From Microbacterium hominis NBRC 15708 (lineage in GTDB: Bacteria; Actinomycetota; Actinomycetes; Actinomycetales; Microbacteriaceae): 64,000 nt of DNA. The number at the start of each line of letters is the position of its first letter. Positions within the stretch are counted from its first letter, which is position 1. The notes below the pieces were generated by a model. The model ran no database searches and was not told the origin of the DNA. It saw only the letters and a list, made by a program, of their open reading frames with translations. The position numbers were made by a program, and so were the translations under genes. This document shows positions 34,517-45,732 of this stretch, one piece after another. The DNA lies in contig NZ_BCWI01000006.1 of assembly GCF_001592125.1 (NCBI RefSeq), forward strand, positions 122,741 through 186,740. The letters are read 5' to 3'.

Positions 34517-36204
34517 TGCGTATCCGCCTGCGCGGCGGCGTCGCCGCCCTCCTCGCCGCTCTGCTCTTGACGGCGCTCGTCGCGTGCGCCGGCCTGCCGA
34601 CCTCGGGCCCGGTCAACCCGGGCGTGCGCATCGTCGACGACGACGGTTCCGCTGACTTCGCGTTCATCCCCAAGGGGCCCGTGCAGGATGCGACGCCCCA
34701 GCAGATCGTCGAGGGCTTCATCGCCGCCGGCACCGGTCCCAGCAACAACTGGGAGACGGCCCAGCAGTTCCTCGCGCCGAGCTTCAAGGGCACGTGGAAG
34801 CCGCAGGCCGGTGTCACCGTGTACGCGGCCGGGCAGCGGACGCTGCAGCAGACGGGCGCCGCGGAGTTCGTGCTGACCGTCGCGCCGGTGGCGACGGTGG
34901 ATGCCACGGGCGAGCTGACCCCGGCATCCGACGACGGCGACATCCCCCTGTCGTTCAAACTGGCGCAGCAGACGGACGGCCAGTGGCGCATCACGCAGGC
35001 GCCGGACGGCATCGTCCTCGACCAGACGCGGTTCGCGACGGTGTTCGACGCGTACTCGCTCATGTACTTCGACCCCACGTGGACCTACCTGGTCCCCGAC
35101 GTGCGGTGGTTCCCCCGCTACTACGCCGCCACGAACATCGCGGAGGGACTGGTCGACGGCTCACCGGCGCCCTGGCTGCGCGGTGCGGTCGTGAGCGCCT
35201 TCACCGAAGGCGCCCGCCTGGAGCTGACCTCGGTGCCGCGTCAGTCGAACGTCGCGCAGGTGACGCTGCAGGACGGCGCGCGGAACCTCGACCAGGTGGC
35301 GCTGGACCGCATGCAGACGCAACTCGAGGCGAGTCTCGACACGGCCGGTATCAGCGGTGTCGACATGATCCTGCCGGGAGGGCAGGCGCTGATGGCGCAG
35401 AAGGTCGACGTGCGCTCGACCGCCGTCGCCTCCAACCCGGTCGTCCGCACGGAGGCGGCCTTCGGATTCGCGTCGGGCTCGACGGTGACGCCGATCGCCG
35501 GGCTGTCCGACGCGATCCTCAACATCGCGACGACCGACATCGAGGTCAATGCGGATCGTACGACGGCCGCGGTCCGCGACGTGTCGGGCGCCGTGCTCGC
35601 GGTGCACGCCGATGCGCCCACCCAGCGGCTGGACCAGCGCGCCGGCCTCATCGCGCCCTCGATCGACCCGTCGGGGTACATCTGGACGGTGCCCACCGAC
35701 GCCCCGAGCGCCGTGCGGGCCTACGCCCCCGACGGCACGATCGTCACGGTCGCCGGCGGGTGGTCGGGCGCCTCGCAGATCCTCGCGCAGCGCGTGTCCC
35801 GCGACGGCACGCGCCTGGTCGCGGCGGTCCGCGACGGCGACCGCTACGCGATCTGGGGCGCGGGGATCCAGCGCGATCGCAACGGTGTGCCGACCTCGAT
35901 CGAGTCGCCCGAGAAGGTGCTCGACACCCTGCCCGGACCGGCGACGGCCCTCACCTGGCTCGACGGCAGCACGCTCGGGGTGCTCACGAGCGACGGCGAG
36001 GACCAGTACCTCGAGACGCTCACCGTGGGCGGGTTCGCCTCAGCGAGCCGCACCCCGGGCGACACCACGACCGTCGCCGGGCAGAAAGACAGCGCGCGCG
36101 TGCGGGATGCCGACGGCGAGGTGTACGCCCAGCGCGGCGCCAACTGGCAGCAGCTGGTCGGCGACGTCCGCGTGCTCGCGATCCAGCAGGGCGCGCCCCG
36201 CTGA
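34513..36204 (+). CDS. lpqB: Lipoprotein LpqB, partner of MtrAB
   Basis: The 563-residue protein has a lipoprotein signal with lipobox LVAC (Cys25), a GerMN-type domain (about 30-300) and a C-terminal LpqB beta-propeller-like domain (about 310-560). In mycobacteria LpqB binds the MtrB sensor domain and affects MtrA phosphorylation and wall homeostasis. Two adjacent ATG codons (34513 and 34516) occur; the first overlaps the mtrB stop. It is the last gene of the operon before the comF-like gene, 100 bases downstream. Confidence 0.95.
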   Translation: MMRIRLRGGVAALLAALLLTALVACAGLPTSGPVNPGVRIVDDDGSADFAFIPKGPVQDATPQQIVEGFIAAGTGPSNNWETAQQFLAPSFKGTWKPQAGVTVYAAGQRTLQQTGAAEFVLTVAPVATVDATGELTPASDDGDIPLSFKLAQQTDGQWRITQAPDGIVLDQTRFATVFDAYSLMYFDPTWTYLVPDVRWFPRYYAATNIAEGLVDGSPAPWLRGAVVSAFTEGARLELTSVPRQSNVAQVTLQDGARNLDQVALDRMQTQLEASLDTAGISGVDMILPGGQALMAQKVDVRSTAVASNPVVRTEAAFGFASGSTVTPIAGLSDAILNIATTDIEVNADRTTAAVRDVSGAVLAVHADAPTQRLDQRAGLIAPSIDPSGYIWTVPTDAPSAVRAYAPDGTIVTVAGGWSGASQILAQRVSRDGTRLVAAVRDGDRYAIWGAGIQRDRNGVPTSIESPEKVLDTLPGPATALTWLDGSTLGVLTSDGEDQYLETLTVGGFASASRTPGDTTTVAGQKDSARVRDADGEVYAQRGANWQQLVGDVRVLAIQQGAPR

Positions 36205-36304
36205 TCCCGCGCCGGCTCCTCCCCACGGAGCGCGGGCGCGCGGCATCCCCCCGATGGTGCGCTCCGGGCCCCGCGGCGCGCACGCGACGGCGAGGCTGAG
36301 GGGC

Positions 36305-37027
36305 GTGAGCGCATCCCCACGAGCACCGGGCGGGCTGGGCGCGGTCCTCCGCGATGCGGGTGCCGAGGCGCTGAGCCTGCTGCTGCCGACCCGGTGCGCC
36401 GGCTGCGACGTCCCGGACGTCGGACTGTGCCCGGCCTGCCGCGACGAGCTCGCTCCGCGCGTCCGTCGCGGCCGGCTCGACGCGGGCCTGGCCGTCTTCT
36501 CGGCGCGGGAGTTCTCGGGCGTGCCCGCGCGTGTCCTGCGCGCGCTCAAGGAAGAGGGCCGCACCGCACTCGCACGACCGCTGGGGGCCGCCCTCGCGGC
36601 CGCGGCAGAGGCCGCCGCCGGGGGCCCGGTCGAGGACGTCCTGGTGGTTCCCGTCCCCTCGTCCCGGGCCGCGTTCCGGCGTCGCGGCCACGAGGTGGCG
36701 GGGCTGATCGCGCGCCGCGGCGGACTCCGACCGCTGCGGGCGCTGCGGACGGTCGGCGCGGTGGCGGATCAGCGCGGTCTGGGAAGGGCGGCCCGTGCGC
36801 AGAACGTCTCGGGCACGATGTGCGCCCGCGGCGTCGAGGGGGCTCCGGTGCTGATCGTCGACGACGTCGTCACCACGGGAGCGACCCTGCGCGAGGCCGC
36901 GCGGGCCCTCACCGACGCCGGCGCGCGGGTCGTGGGAGCGGCGACGGTGGCCGCCACGGCCCGACACGCCCGGTTAGCCCGGATTCATCGCGGATGCTCA
37001 CGGATCGCGACGGCGATTCGCAGGTGA
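36305..37027 (+). CDS. ComF-family phosphoribosyltransferase-like protein
   Basis: The 240-residue protein has an N-terminal zinc-binding CAGC...LCPAC pair and a PRTase domain with VPVPSS, RGHEVAGLIAR, the family block RAQNVSG and the PRPP-binding VLIVDDVVTTGATL. ComF acts in DNA uptake in Bacillus, but in Actinobacteria this gene is simply part of the lpqB-hpf-secA block (Rv3242c position) and its role is not known. Start GTG 36305 follows GAGGGGC closely; an in-frame ATG at 36254 is the alternative. Confidence 0.85.
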   Translation: MSASPRAPGGLGAVLRDAGAEALSLLLPTRCAGCDVPDVGLCPACRDELAPRVRRGRLDAGLAVFSAREFSGVPARVLRALKEEGRTALARPLGAALAAAAEAAAGGPVEDVLVVPVPSSRAAFRRRGHEVAGLIARRGGLRPLRALRTVGAVADQRGLGRAARAQNVSGTMCARGVEGAPVLIVDDVVTTGATLREAARALTDAGARVVGAATVAATARHARLARIHRGCSRIATAIRR

Positions 37028-37117
37028 CACGGGCGCGGCACCCCGATAGCGTGGGAGGGACCAAGGCGAACTCAGGGTCCGCCCTTGACCGGCCGGACCC
37101 GGAACAAGGAGGTCAGG

Positions 37118-37780
37118 ATGGAAACTAGCATCGTCGGCGTGGGCGTGAGCATCTCCGATCGTTTCCGCACCGTCACCGAAGAGAAGTCCGTTCGCATCGG
37201 AACGCTGGCGCCGCGGGCGCAGCGGCTCGACGTCAAGGTCACTCACCGCGCCTATCACAACGGCAGTCGCGAGGAGGAGACCGTCGAGCTCACCGTCACC
37301 GGCAAGGGCCCGCTGGTGCGTGCGGAGGCCACCGACGGCGACAAGTTCACGGCGCTGGACATGGCCGTCGACAAGCTCGCCGAGCAGTTGCGGCGTGCCA
37401 AGGACAAGAGGGTGGATGCCCGTAACCACCCGCGGGGAGCCAAGCTGGACAAGGGCAGCGGCGCGCTCTCCGGCATCGATCTGCAGCCGGCCTCGGTCGA
37501 GACGCTGCGTGCCGTCGCGACCGGCGAGATCCCGATCGCCGTGGGCGACGAGGGCGAGGACGACTACACCCCCGTCGTCATCCGCACGAAGAACTTCGAC
37601 GCCGAGTGGATGACGGTCGAGGAGGCCGTGGACCGGATGGAGCTCGTGGGCCACGACTTCTTCCTCTTCATCGACGCGCGCACCGATCACCCGAGCGTCG
37701 TCTACCGCCGCAAGGGCTGGGACTACGGCGTCATCTCGCTGACGGCCAGTGCGCCGCCGGCGCGAGAGCTCGCGTCCTGA
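37118..37780 (+). CDS. hpf: Ribosome hibernation-promoting factor, long form
   Basis: Long-form HPF dimerises 70S ribosomes into inactive 100S particles in stationary phase. The 220-residue protein has an N-terminal S30AE domain (about 1-110, with VTHRAYHN and VRAEATDGDKFTALDMAVDKL in parts), a linker and the C-terminal dimerisation domain (about 160-215, with PVVIRTKNFDAEWMTVEEAV and FLFIDARTDHPSVVYRRKGWDYGVI in parts). AAGGAGG at 37106-37112 sets the ATG at 37118 and is the strongest Shine-Dalgarno in the window. A perfect hairpin follows at 37815-37855. Confidence 0.96.
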   Translation: METSIVGVGVSISDRFRTVTEEKSVRIGTLAPRAQRLDVKVTHRAYHNGSREEETVELTVTGKGPLVRAEATDGDKFTALDMAVDKLAEQLRRAKDKRVDARNHPRGAKLDKGSGALSGIDLQPASVETLRAVATGEIPIAVGDEGEDDYTPVVIRTKNFDAEWMTVEEAVDRMELVGHDFFLFIDARTDHPSVVYRRKGWDYGVISLTASAPPARELAS

Positions 37781-37814
37781 GCGACGCCATCGACTCCCGG
37801 AATCGGAGGGAGTG

Positions 37815-37855
37815 AACAGAATCGGATGCCGCGACGCGCGGCATCCGATTCTGTT
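37815..37855. terminator. Perfect 19-bp hairpin between convergent hpf and the coiled-coil gene
   Basis: Bases 37815-37833 pair fully with 37837-37855 around an ACG loop, followed by TTTG. It lies between two converging genes and can end transcription from both sides. The stem contains the GGATGCC/GGCATCC word that is over-used in the window. Confidence 0.85.
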
Positions 37856-37903
37856 TGCGCGGACCGAATCTGCGGCGGGCGCGGGCGCGCCGCGGGCGCG
37901 GGG

Positions 37904-39235
37904 TCAGTCGAACATGCCGTCCAGGATGCTGCCGATGACGAGACCGCCCAGGATGCCGCCGACCATGTCGCCGCCGCCTCCGCCGCGCCGTCCGCCGCCC
38001 CACCCGCCGCCGTTGCCCCAGCCGCCGTCGTTGGGACGCGACGAGTCGATGTCGCGCTGAGCGAGCTGCAGGGCCTCGGCGGCGAGCTGACCGCAGCGCC
38101 GCGCGTCGGCCAGTGCCTGCTCGCGATCGTCCTCGGCGATGGGCTGGGCGGCGAGCGCGGCGAGGTCCAGGCGGATGCGCTCGGCCTCGGCCAGGCGGGT
38201 GCGCGCATCGGCGCCGATCCATCCGCGGTGGCCGGAGATGACGCTGCGCGCCACCCCGAGCTGGCGGTCCGCGTCGTCGATCGCATGCCGCACGTGCGTC
38301 TCGGGCGGCGCCGGATTGGCCAGCCGGGCGCGGGCCTTCGCGACCGCGGCATCCAGCGCGGCGTTCGCCTCGCGCAGCCGGGTGAGCTCGCCGAAGGGAT
38401 CGGGGAGGCCGCCGGCCGGGGTGAGGGCCATCAGCTCCTTCTCGAGGGTCGACATCGCCGCCGCGACGGCGGGGACGTGCGCGAGGTCGCGGGCGACGAC
38501 GAGATCGTCGCGCGAGTCCTCCACGATCGCGTCGAGCGTCGACTCCGCACGCAGGGCCTCGACCTCGAACGCGTCGACGGCGTCCAGCAGCGTGGTCCCG
38601 CGTCGCACGGCCTCCATCGCGGTCTCCAGGGCGAGGTTCGCCTGTTCGCGCTGACCCGATTCGCGCCGCGCCGTCGACACGTCGGCCCCGTGGGTGGCGA
38701 ACGCGAACAGCTGCGCGGCCTCCGCGGCGTTCTTCTCGATGCGGCGCACCGCGTCGGGCGAGTAGCGTGCGCGCACGCGGTCGAGGGTCGCCTCGGCCCG
38801 GGCCAGGCGCTGCTCGCCGCGCGCGACGTCGGCGCGGATGCCGTCGATGATCTCGGGAGCCCGCCGGGCGCGCTCCACCGGCTCGGCGAGCGCCTGCAGC
38901 CGGTCGTCCAGCAGATCCTCGGCCCAGTCGCACAGCTGGATGATGCGCGCGTTGCGGGTGCGCAGCTCCTCCGCCGTGTCGGGGATGTGGTCGTGGTTGA
39001 GCTGATTGAGCTGGAAGGCCTCGCCCATGTGGCTGCGGACGGCCGCCAGGGCATCGCGCAGACCCGAGGTCGCCTCGCGGCCGAGTTCGATCTCGGCGAA
39101 CACGAGTTCGTCCTCGGTCGTGCGCAGCCGCTCGTCGATCGAGACGAGGGCGGCGTCGGCGCGGCGGCCGAGTTCGGCGTCCTCCGCGGCCTTCTGCTGC
39201 CGCTCCTGCTTGCGTGCGCCCCAGAATCCCGCCAT
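37904..39235 (-). CDS. Coiled-coil protein with Gly-rich C-terminus, resembling the tail of TPM-domain proteins
   Basis: The 443-residue protein is mostly alpha-helical coiled coil (about 5-390) rich in Ala, Arg, Glu and Asp. It then has [23 protein letters not shown] (in part), a glycine-rich end with a short hydrophobic tail. Actinobacterial TPM-domain proteins have such a tail after a signal peptide, a TPM domain and a helix, but here the protein begins directly with the coiled coil and has no signal peptide or TPM domain. Function unknown. TAGGAT (39242-39247, minus strand) ends six bases before the ATG, so the mRNA is probably leaderless. Confidence 0.7.
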   Translation of the reverse strand: MAGFWGARKQERQQKAAEDAELGRRADAALVSIDERLRTTEDELVFAEIELGREATSGLRDALAAVRSHMGEAFQLNQLNHDHIPDTAEELRTRNARIIQLCDWAEDLLDDRLQALAEPVERARRAPEIIDGIRADVARGEQRLARAEATLDRVRARYSPDAVRRIEKNAAEAAQLFAFATHGADVSTARRESGQREQANLALETAMEAVRRGTTLLDAVDAFEVEALRAESTLDAIVEDSRDDLVVARDLAHVPAVAAAMSTLEKELMALTPAGGLPDPFGELTRLREANAALDAAVAKARARLANPAPPETHVRHAIDDADRQLGVARSVISGHRGWIGADARTRLAEAERIRLDLAALAAQPIAEDDREQALADARRCGQLAAEALQLAQRDIDSSRPNDGGWGNGGGWGGGRRGGGGGDMVGGILGGLVIGSILDGMFD

Positions 39236-39274
39236 GCCACGATCCTATGCGTGCCCTTTCGAGGACTCGCGCAG

Positions 39275-39301
39275 GTAAGCAAAGTCACAGCCAGGTAACA
39301 T
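39275..39301 (+). promoter_or_regulatory. Tandem GTMAC repeats upstream of secA, possible MtrA site
   Basis: GTAAG (39275-39279), GTCAC (39284-39288) and GTAAC (39295-39299) occur in the same direction. The last two are exactly 11 bases apart, the usual spacing for OmpR-family dimers, and GTCACAGCC matches the unit reported for mycobacterial MtrA. TAACAT (39296-39301) could be the -10 box, so a bound regulator would affect polymerase directly. Confidence 0.4.
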
Positions 39302-39378
39302 GGCCCCGTATGCCGTGCCCCCGTGCGCGGCTCCGGTGGCGTCGCGCGTCACCCGCACACGATAGATGGAGATGCTCC

Positions 39379-42174
<2,796 letters not shown>

Positions 42175-42246
42175 GTCGATCGGGCGCGGGACGGTCGGGC
42201 CACCGGCCGTCGATTGGCCCTGCCCGGGCGGCGATATCCTGATCCG

Positions 42247-43470
42247 ATGAGTCCCCGCATCCTCGACCAGTCATCCAAGCTCAAGGACGTCCTCTACGAG
42301 ATCCGTGGAGCCGCCCTGGTGGAGGCCGACCGGCTCGAGGCCGACGGGCACCGCATCCTGAAGCTCAACACGGGCAACCCCGCCGTCTTCGGGTTCGAGG
42401 CGCCGTACCAGATCGTGCGCGACATGATCGAGGCGATCCCGCACGCGCACGGCTACAGCGACAGCCGCGGCATCATGTCGGCGCGCCGCGCCGTCGTCTC
42501 CCGGTACGAGCAGGTGCCCGGCTTCCCGAAGTTCGACCCGGACGACGTCTACCTCGGAAACGGCGTGTCCGAGCTGATCACCATGACCATGCAAGCGCTG
42601 CTCGACAGCGGCGACGAGGTCCTGATCCCCGCGCCGGACTATCCGCTGTGGACGGCGATGACGAGCCTCGCCGGCGGGACTCCGGTGCACTATCTCTGCG
42701 ATAACGAGAACGGCTGGCAGCCCGACCTCGACGACATCCGCGCCAAGGTGACCCCGGCGACGAAGGCGATCGTCGTGATCAACCCCAACAACCCCACCGG
42801 CGCGGTCTACTCCCGTGAGGTCCTGGAGGGCATCGTCGAGATCGCGCGCGAGCACTCCCTCCTGCTGCTCAGCGACGAGATCTACGACCGCATCCTCTTC
42901 GACGATGCCGTTCACATCCCGCTCGCGACCCTGGCACCCGATCTGCTCTGCCTGACTTTCAACGGGCTGTCGAAGACGTATCGCGTGGCGGGCTACCGTT
43001 CGGGCTGGATGGTCATCACCGGTCCGAAGAAGCACGCCGCCGGCTTCCTCGAGGGCATCCAGCTGCTGGCCTCGACGCGGCTGTGCCCCAACGTCCCGGC
43101 CCAGCACGCCGTCCAGGCGGCGCTGTCCGGGGTGCAGTCGATCGACGCGTTGATCGCCCCCACCGGTCGCCTGCACGAGCAGCGGGATGCCGCCTTCGAC
43201 GCCCTGACGGCCATTCCCGGTGTGCAGTGCCACAAGCCGCGCGGCGCGCTGTACGCGTTCCCGCGGCTGGATCCCGAGGTGTACGAGATCCACGACGACG
43301 CCAAGTTCGTCTACGACTTCCTCGTGGCCGAGCACGTGCTGCTGGTGCAGGGGACGGGCTTCAACTGGCCCACGCCCGACCACTTCCGCATCGTGACGCT
43401 GCCCGAGGCGCGTGTGCTGACCGAGGCCATCGAGCGGCTCGGCAACTTCCTGTCCTCCTACCGCCAGTAG
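42247..43470 (+). CDS. Pyridoxal-phosphate aminotransferase, alanine-type (AlaA-like)
   Basis: Class I aminotransferase of 407 residues with NPNNPTGAVYS, the SDEIYDRI segment and the PLP lysine Lys243 in GLSKTYRVAGYRSGW. These features and the N-terminal SSKLKDVLYEIRG match AlaA/AlaT enzymes that make alanine from pyruvate and glutamate. TATCCT (42235-42240) lies six bases before the ATG, suggesting a leaderless message. It is a single gene that runs into the convergent Rv3235-family gene. Confidence 0.92.
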   Translation: MSPRILDQSSKLKDVLYEIRGAALVEADRLEADGHRILKLNTGNPAVFGFEAPYQIVRDMIEAIPHAHGYSDSRGIMSARRAVVSRYEQVPGFPKFDPDDVYLGNGVSELITMTMQALLDSGDEVLIPAPDYPLWTAMTSLAGGTPVHYLCDNENGWQPDLDDIRAKVTPATKAIVVINPNNPTGAVYSREVLEGIVEIAREHSLLLLSDEIYDRILFDDAVHIPLATLAPDLLCLTFNGLSKTYRVAGYRSGWMVITGPKKHAAGFLEGIQLLASTRLCPNVPAQHAVQAALSGVQSIDALIAPTGRLHEQRDAAFDALTAIPGVQCHKPRGALYAFPRLDPEVYEIHDDAKFVYDFLVAEHVLLVQGTGFNWPTPDHFRIVTLPEARVLTEAIERLGNFLSSYRQ

Positions 43471-43510
43471 CGATAGGGCAGGGATGCCCCGGCCGGCGCC
43501 GTCGCCGCGG

Positions 43511-43951
43511 TCAGAGCAGTCCCAGCGAGGTCGCGCGCCAGCGTCCGTCCCAGCCCTCGAGACGCATCGCGACGGCGCGCGTGCGGGCGGGTCCTGCGAC
43601 CACGACGACGCCTTCGACCACGCCGTCGGCGGGGGAGGAGTACCGGGTGGACAGGATGCGGTGCACCGGCCGGGCCGGGGGCACCCCGCGGGCGCTGCGG
43701 GCGCGGGCGGACAGGTTGGAGCGGGTGAGCAGGGCGCGGAAGGCGTCTTCGCCGAACCACCGGGCCAGCTGGTCCACTTCGCGGACCCCCGCGAGCACCT
43801 CGAGGACGCCGATCGTCAGGTTCTTCAGCAGCGGTTCCGGTTCGGGCAGCGCGTCGGTGCCGGTGCGCTGCGGGGCGAAGTAGTCGGCGACCTCGAGCGC
43901 CGAGCCGAGCCGTGACGCCGGCCGGGGAGCGTCGGCGGAGGTGGGGACCAT
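43511..43951 (-). CDS. Rv3235-family protein
   Basis: The 146-residue protein has a disordered N-terminus and a conserved core EPLLKNLTIGVLEVLAGVREVDQLARWF (read in parts), then VHRILSTRYSSPADGVVEGVVVV, an Rv3235-type domain found near secA in Actinobacteria. Function is unknown. ATG at 43951 follows AGAGGAGG at good spacing. The core is helical followed by beta strands, reminiscent of small Sec-linked SH3-like folds, but that is only a guess. Confidence 0.8.
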   Translation of the reverse strand: MVPTSADAPRPASRLGSALEVADYFAPQRTGTDALPEPEPLLKNLTIGVLEVLAGVREVDQLARWFGEDAFRALLTRSNLSARARSARGVPPARPVHRILSTRYSSPADGVVEGVVVVAGPARTRAVAMRLEGWDGRWRATSLGLL

Positions 43952-44091
43952 GCTGTACCTCCTCTGGCGGCGTCGGCCCGGGCGGGCGTCTGACGAGTAC
44001 AGCACAGCGGTCACGAGGCGTGGATGAGAATCCTCCAACGTGTGGACAGGTCGCCTGTGGACAGATCCCGCGCGTCGCGGCATCCCTCTCC

Positions 44092-44097
44092 TAGGGT
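44092..44097 (+). promoter_or_regulatory. -10 box with leaderless spacing upstream of the LSm-like gene
   Basis: TAGGGT ends six bases before the GTG at 44104; no ribosome binding site is visible. Confidence 0.45.
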
Positions 44098-44103
44098 CGC
44101 GGC

Positions 44104-44706
44104 GTGCGCTGGGACCGCTTCTTCGAGGATCTGGAAGACCAACTCGACTCCGAATGGGAGGCCGAGCGTGCGGCCCTGGACACCGAGGCGGAGCGACTGC
44201 GCCTGTCGCGGGTGCCGTTGCGCGACCGCCTCGTCGCCCTCGCCGACGCCGACGCTGCGCGGTGCGCCGTCCACCTCGTCGAGGGGACCGTGCTCGTCGG
44301 GGCCGTCGGACGGGTGGGCGCCGACTGGGCGGCGTTGCGCACGGATGCCGGTGAGGGCCCGACCGTGTGGATCGTCCCGCTGCCCGCGGTGGCGATGATC
44401 GTCCTGGACGCGGAGGAGGTGCTGTCCACCGTGCGCGACGCGGGTCCGGGCGGCGCGCTCGGTCAGCGGATGCCGCTCGGCTTCCTGCTGCGCGATCTCG
44501 TGCGTCGCCGGGTGCCGGTCACGGTGCGGCTCGTGTCGGGTCAGGCGCTGTCGGGAACGGTGGATCGAGCCGGGGCCGACCACCTCGACCTCGCCGTCCA
44601 CGACCTCGGCGCGCCGCGGCGGGCCGACCAGGTGCGCGGCTTCCGGCTCGTGCCGTTCGCGGCGGTCGCCGCGGTGCGGCTGGATGCCGTCGCCGACCTG
44701 ATCTGA
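44104..44706 (+). CDS. Protein with two LSm/SH3-like repeats, function unknown
   Basis: The 200-residue protein has an N-terminal helix (1-45) and two similar beta modules. Repeat one (54-102) reads CAVHLVEGTVLVGAVGRVGAD and ends with VPLPAVAMIVLD. Repeat two (139-194) reads VTVRLVSGQALSGTVDRAGAD and ends VPFAAVAAVRLD. The pattern hydrophobic-x-L-x-x-G-x-x-x-x-G-x-V-x-x-x-G-x-D is like the Sm1 part of LSm proteins. The family is known in Microbacteriaceae only as hypothetical (sometimes misnamed Fis-like). RNA binding is possible but unproven. Confidence 0.75.
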   Translation: MRWDRFFEDLEDQLDSEWEAERAALDTEAERLRLSRVPLRDRLVALADADAARCAVHLVEGTVLVGAVGRVGADWAALRTDAGEGPTVWIVPLPAVAMIVLDAEEVLSTVRDAGPGGALGQRMPLGFLLRDLVRRRVPVTVRLVSGQALSGTVDRAGADHLDLAVHDLGAPRRADQVRGFRLVPFAAVAAVRLDAVADLI

Positions 44707-44722
44707 GCGCGGACGGCCGCGG

Positions 44723-45004
44723 TCAGTCGGGGTTTCGGACCGTTCCCCGTCCCCACAGCTCGGGGAAGCTCGCGGCGTTCGACTCCCGCCACAGCGCCAT
44801 CCGGCGGGCGTCCTCGGCTTGGTCGTCGAGATACTCCGCCACGCTGTCGGCGTCGACGCGCCAGCGCGGGGGCGCGCCCGCCCTGACCCCGCGCAGCCGC
44901 CCGTCGATGACGAGCGCGATGACCTCGTCGACGGCGAGCTGCAGCATCTCCGCCACCTGTGCGGGGGCGAGCAGGCGTGCGCCGTCGAGGGGCGATTCGG
45001 GCAT
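44723..45004 (-). CDS. Small helix-turn-helix protein, MerR/excisionase-like DNA-binding domain
   Basis: The 93-residue protein shows LLAPAQVAEMLQLAVDEVIALVIDGRLRGVRAG (read in parts) and WRVDADSVAEYLDD, the winged-helix pattern of the HTH_17 (excisionase-like) family, followed by a short helical tail. No phage or integrase gene is near, and the gene recurs beside the LSm-like gene in relatives, so it is probably a housekeeping regulator. CATAAT (minus strand, 45016-45011) ends six bases before the ATG, again a leaderless arrangement. Confidence 0.8.
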   Translation of the reverse strand: MPESPLDGARLLAPAQVAEMLQLAVDEVIALVIDGRLRGVRAGAPPRWRVDADSVAEYLDDQAEDARRMALWRESNAASFPELWGRGTVRNPD

Positions 45005-45086
45005 GAGGACATTATGCGTTCCGTTCGTGGGCGACTCACCGGCCCACGCCGGGCTGTGGATAACCCGCGCGGGGCCGCGGAGCGTT

Positions 45087-45101
45087 CGGACACCATGTCC
45101 G
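45087..45101. promoter_or_regulatory. Small dyad at the start of the SAF gene
   Basis: CGGACA (45087-45092) and TGTCCG (45096-45101) form a perfect inverted repeat one base before the ATG at 45103. It may be an operator or a start-codon-proximal hairpin. No Shine-Dalgarno is visible. Confidence 0.3.
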
Positions 45102-45102
45102 G

Positions 45103-45732
45103 ATGAGCGAGTTCGTCACCGCCCGACCCCGTCCGCGGGCGTTCTGGGCCGACCTGAGATTCCTGCTCGGCATCGCGCTGATCGTCGTCTCCGTCGCGGG
45201 CGTGTGGTTCGTCGTGGCGGCGGCGCGTCAGACGGTGCCGGTCTTTGCCGCGGCGAGCACGCTCGTGCCCGGCCAGGACGTCGACGCCGGCGATCTGCGG
45301 GTCGTGGAGGTCGCCCTCGGCGCGGTGCAGGACTCGTACGCGTCGCCGGCGACGCTGCAGCCCGGCGCGGTCGTCACGCGGACGGTGGCGGCGGGCGAGC
45401 TCGTCCCGCGCGACGCCGTGGGGGAGCCCTCGCGCGCCCGGACGACGACGATCGTGGTCCGCACCGCGAGCGAGGTGCCCGCGGCGGTGGTGACCGGCTC
45501 GGCCGTGGAGGTGTGGGCCGCGTCTCCGCTCGAGCGCGGGACGTTCGACACGCCCCGCATCCTCGTCGGTGCGGCGACGGTGGCCTCGGTCGATCGCGAG
45601 AGATCGATGATGGGCTCCGCCGGCGCCGCGGTGGAGATCGTGATCGAGCGCGCCGACGTCGCCGCCGCGCTCGCGGCGATCGCCGACGGGTCGAGTCTTG
45701 CCATCGTCCCGATCGGCGGGCCGCGCTCATGA
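45103..45732 (+). CDS. SAF-domain membrane protein, CpaB-like
   Basis: The 209-residue protein has one membrane helix (about 20-44) and an outside SAF domain (about 47-110) with VPVFAAASTLVPGQDVDAGDLRVVEV (read in parts) and AGELVPRDAV, then a further beta domain. This is the layout of CpaB/RcpC, the periplasmic Flp/Tad pilus assembly factor. No pilin, secretin, CpaF ATPase or TadBC genes are in the window, so a pilus role is doubtful. Its stop overlaps the ATPase-like gene as ATGA. Confidence 0.82.
   Translation: MSEFVTARPRPRAFWADLRFLLGIALIVVSVAGVWFVVAAARQTVPVFAAASTLVPGQDVDAGDLRVVEVALGAVQDSYASPATLQPGAVVTRTVAAGELVPRDAVGEPSRARTTTIVVRTASEVPAAVVTGSAVEVWAASPLERGTFDTPRILVGAATVASVDRERSMMGSAGAAVEIVIERADVAAALAAIADGSSLAIVPIGGPRS

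Noticed and set aside
44723..45004. Excisionase of an integrated element
   Set aside because: No integrase, attachment repeats or phage genes are present, and the surrounding genes are conserved chromosomal ones.
44000..45100. Origin of replication suggested by DnaA-box-like words
   Set aside because: Only three sites, no AT-rich unwinding region and no dnaA, dnaN or gyrase genes nearby.
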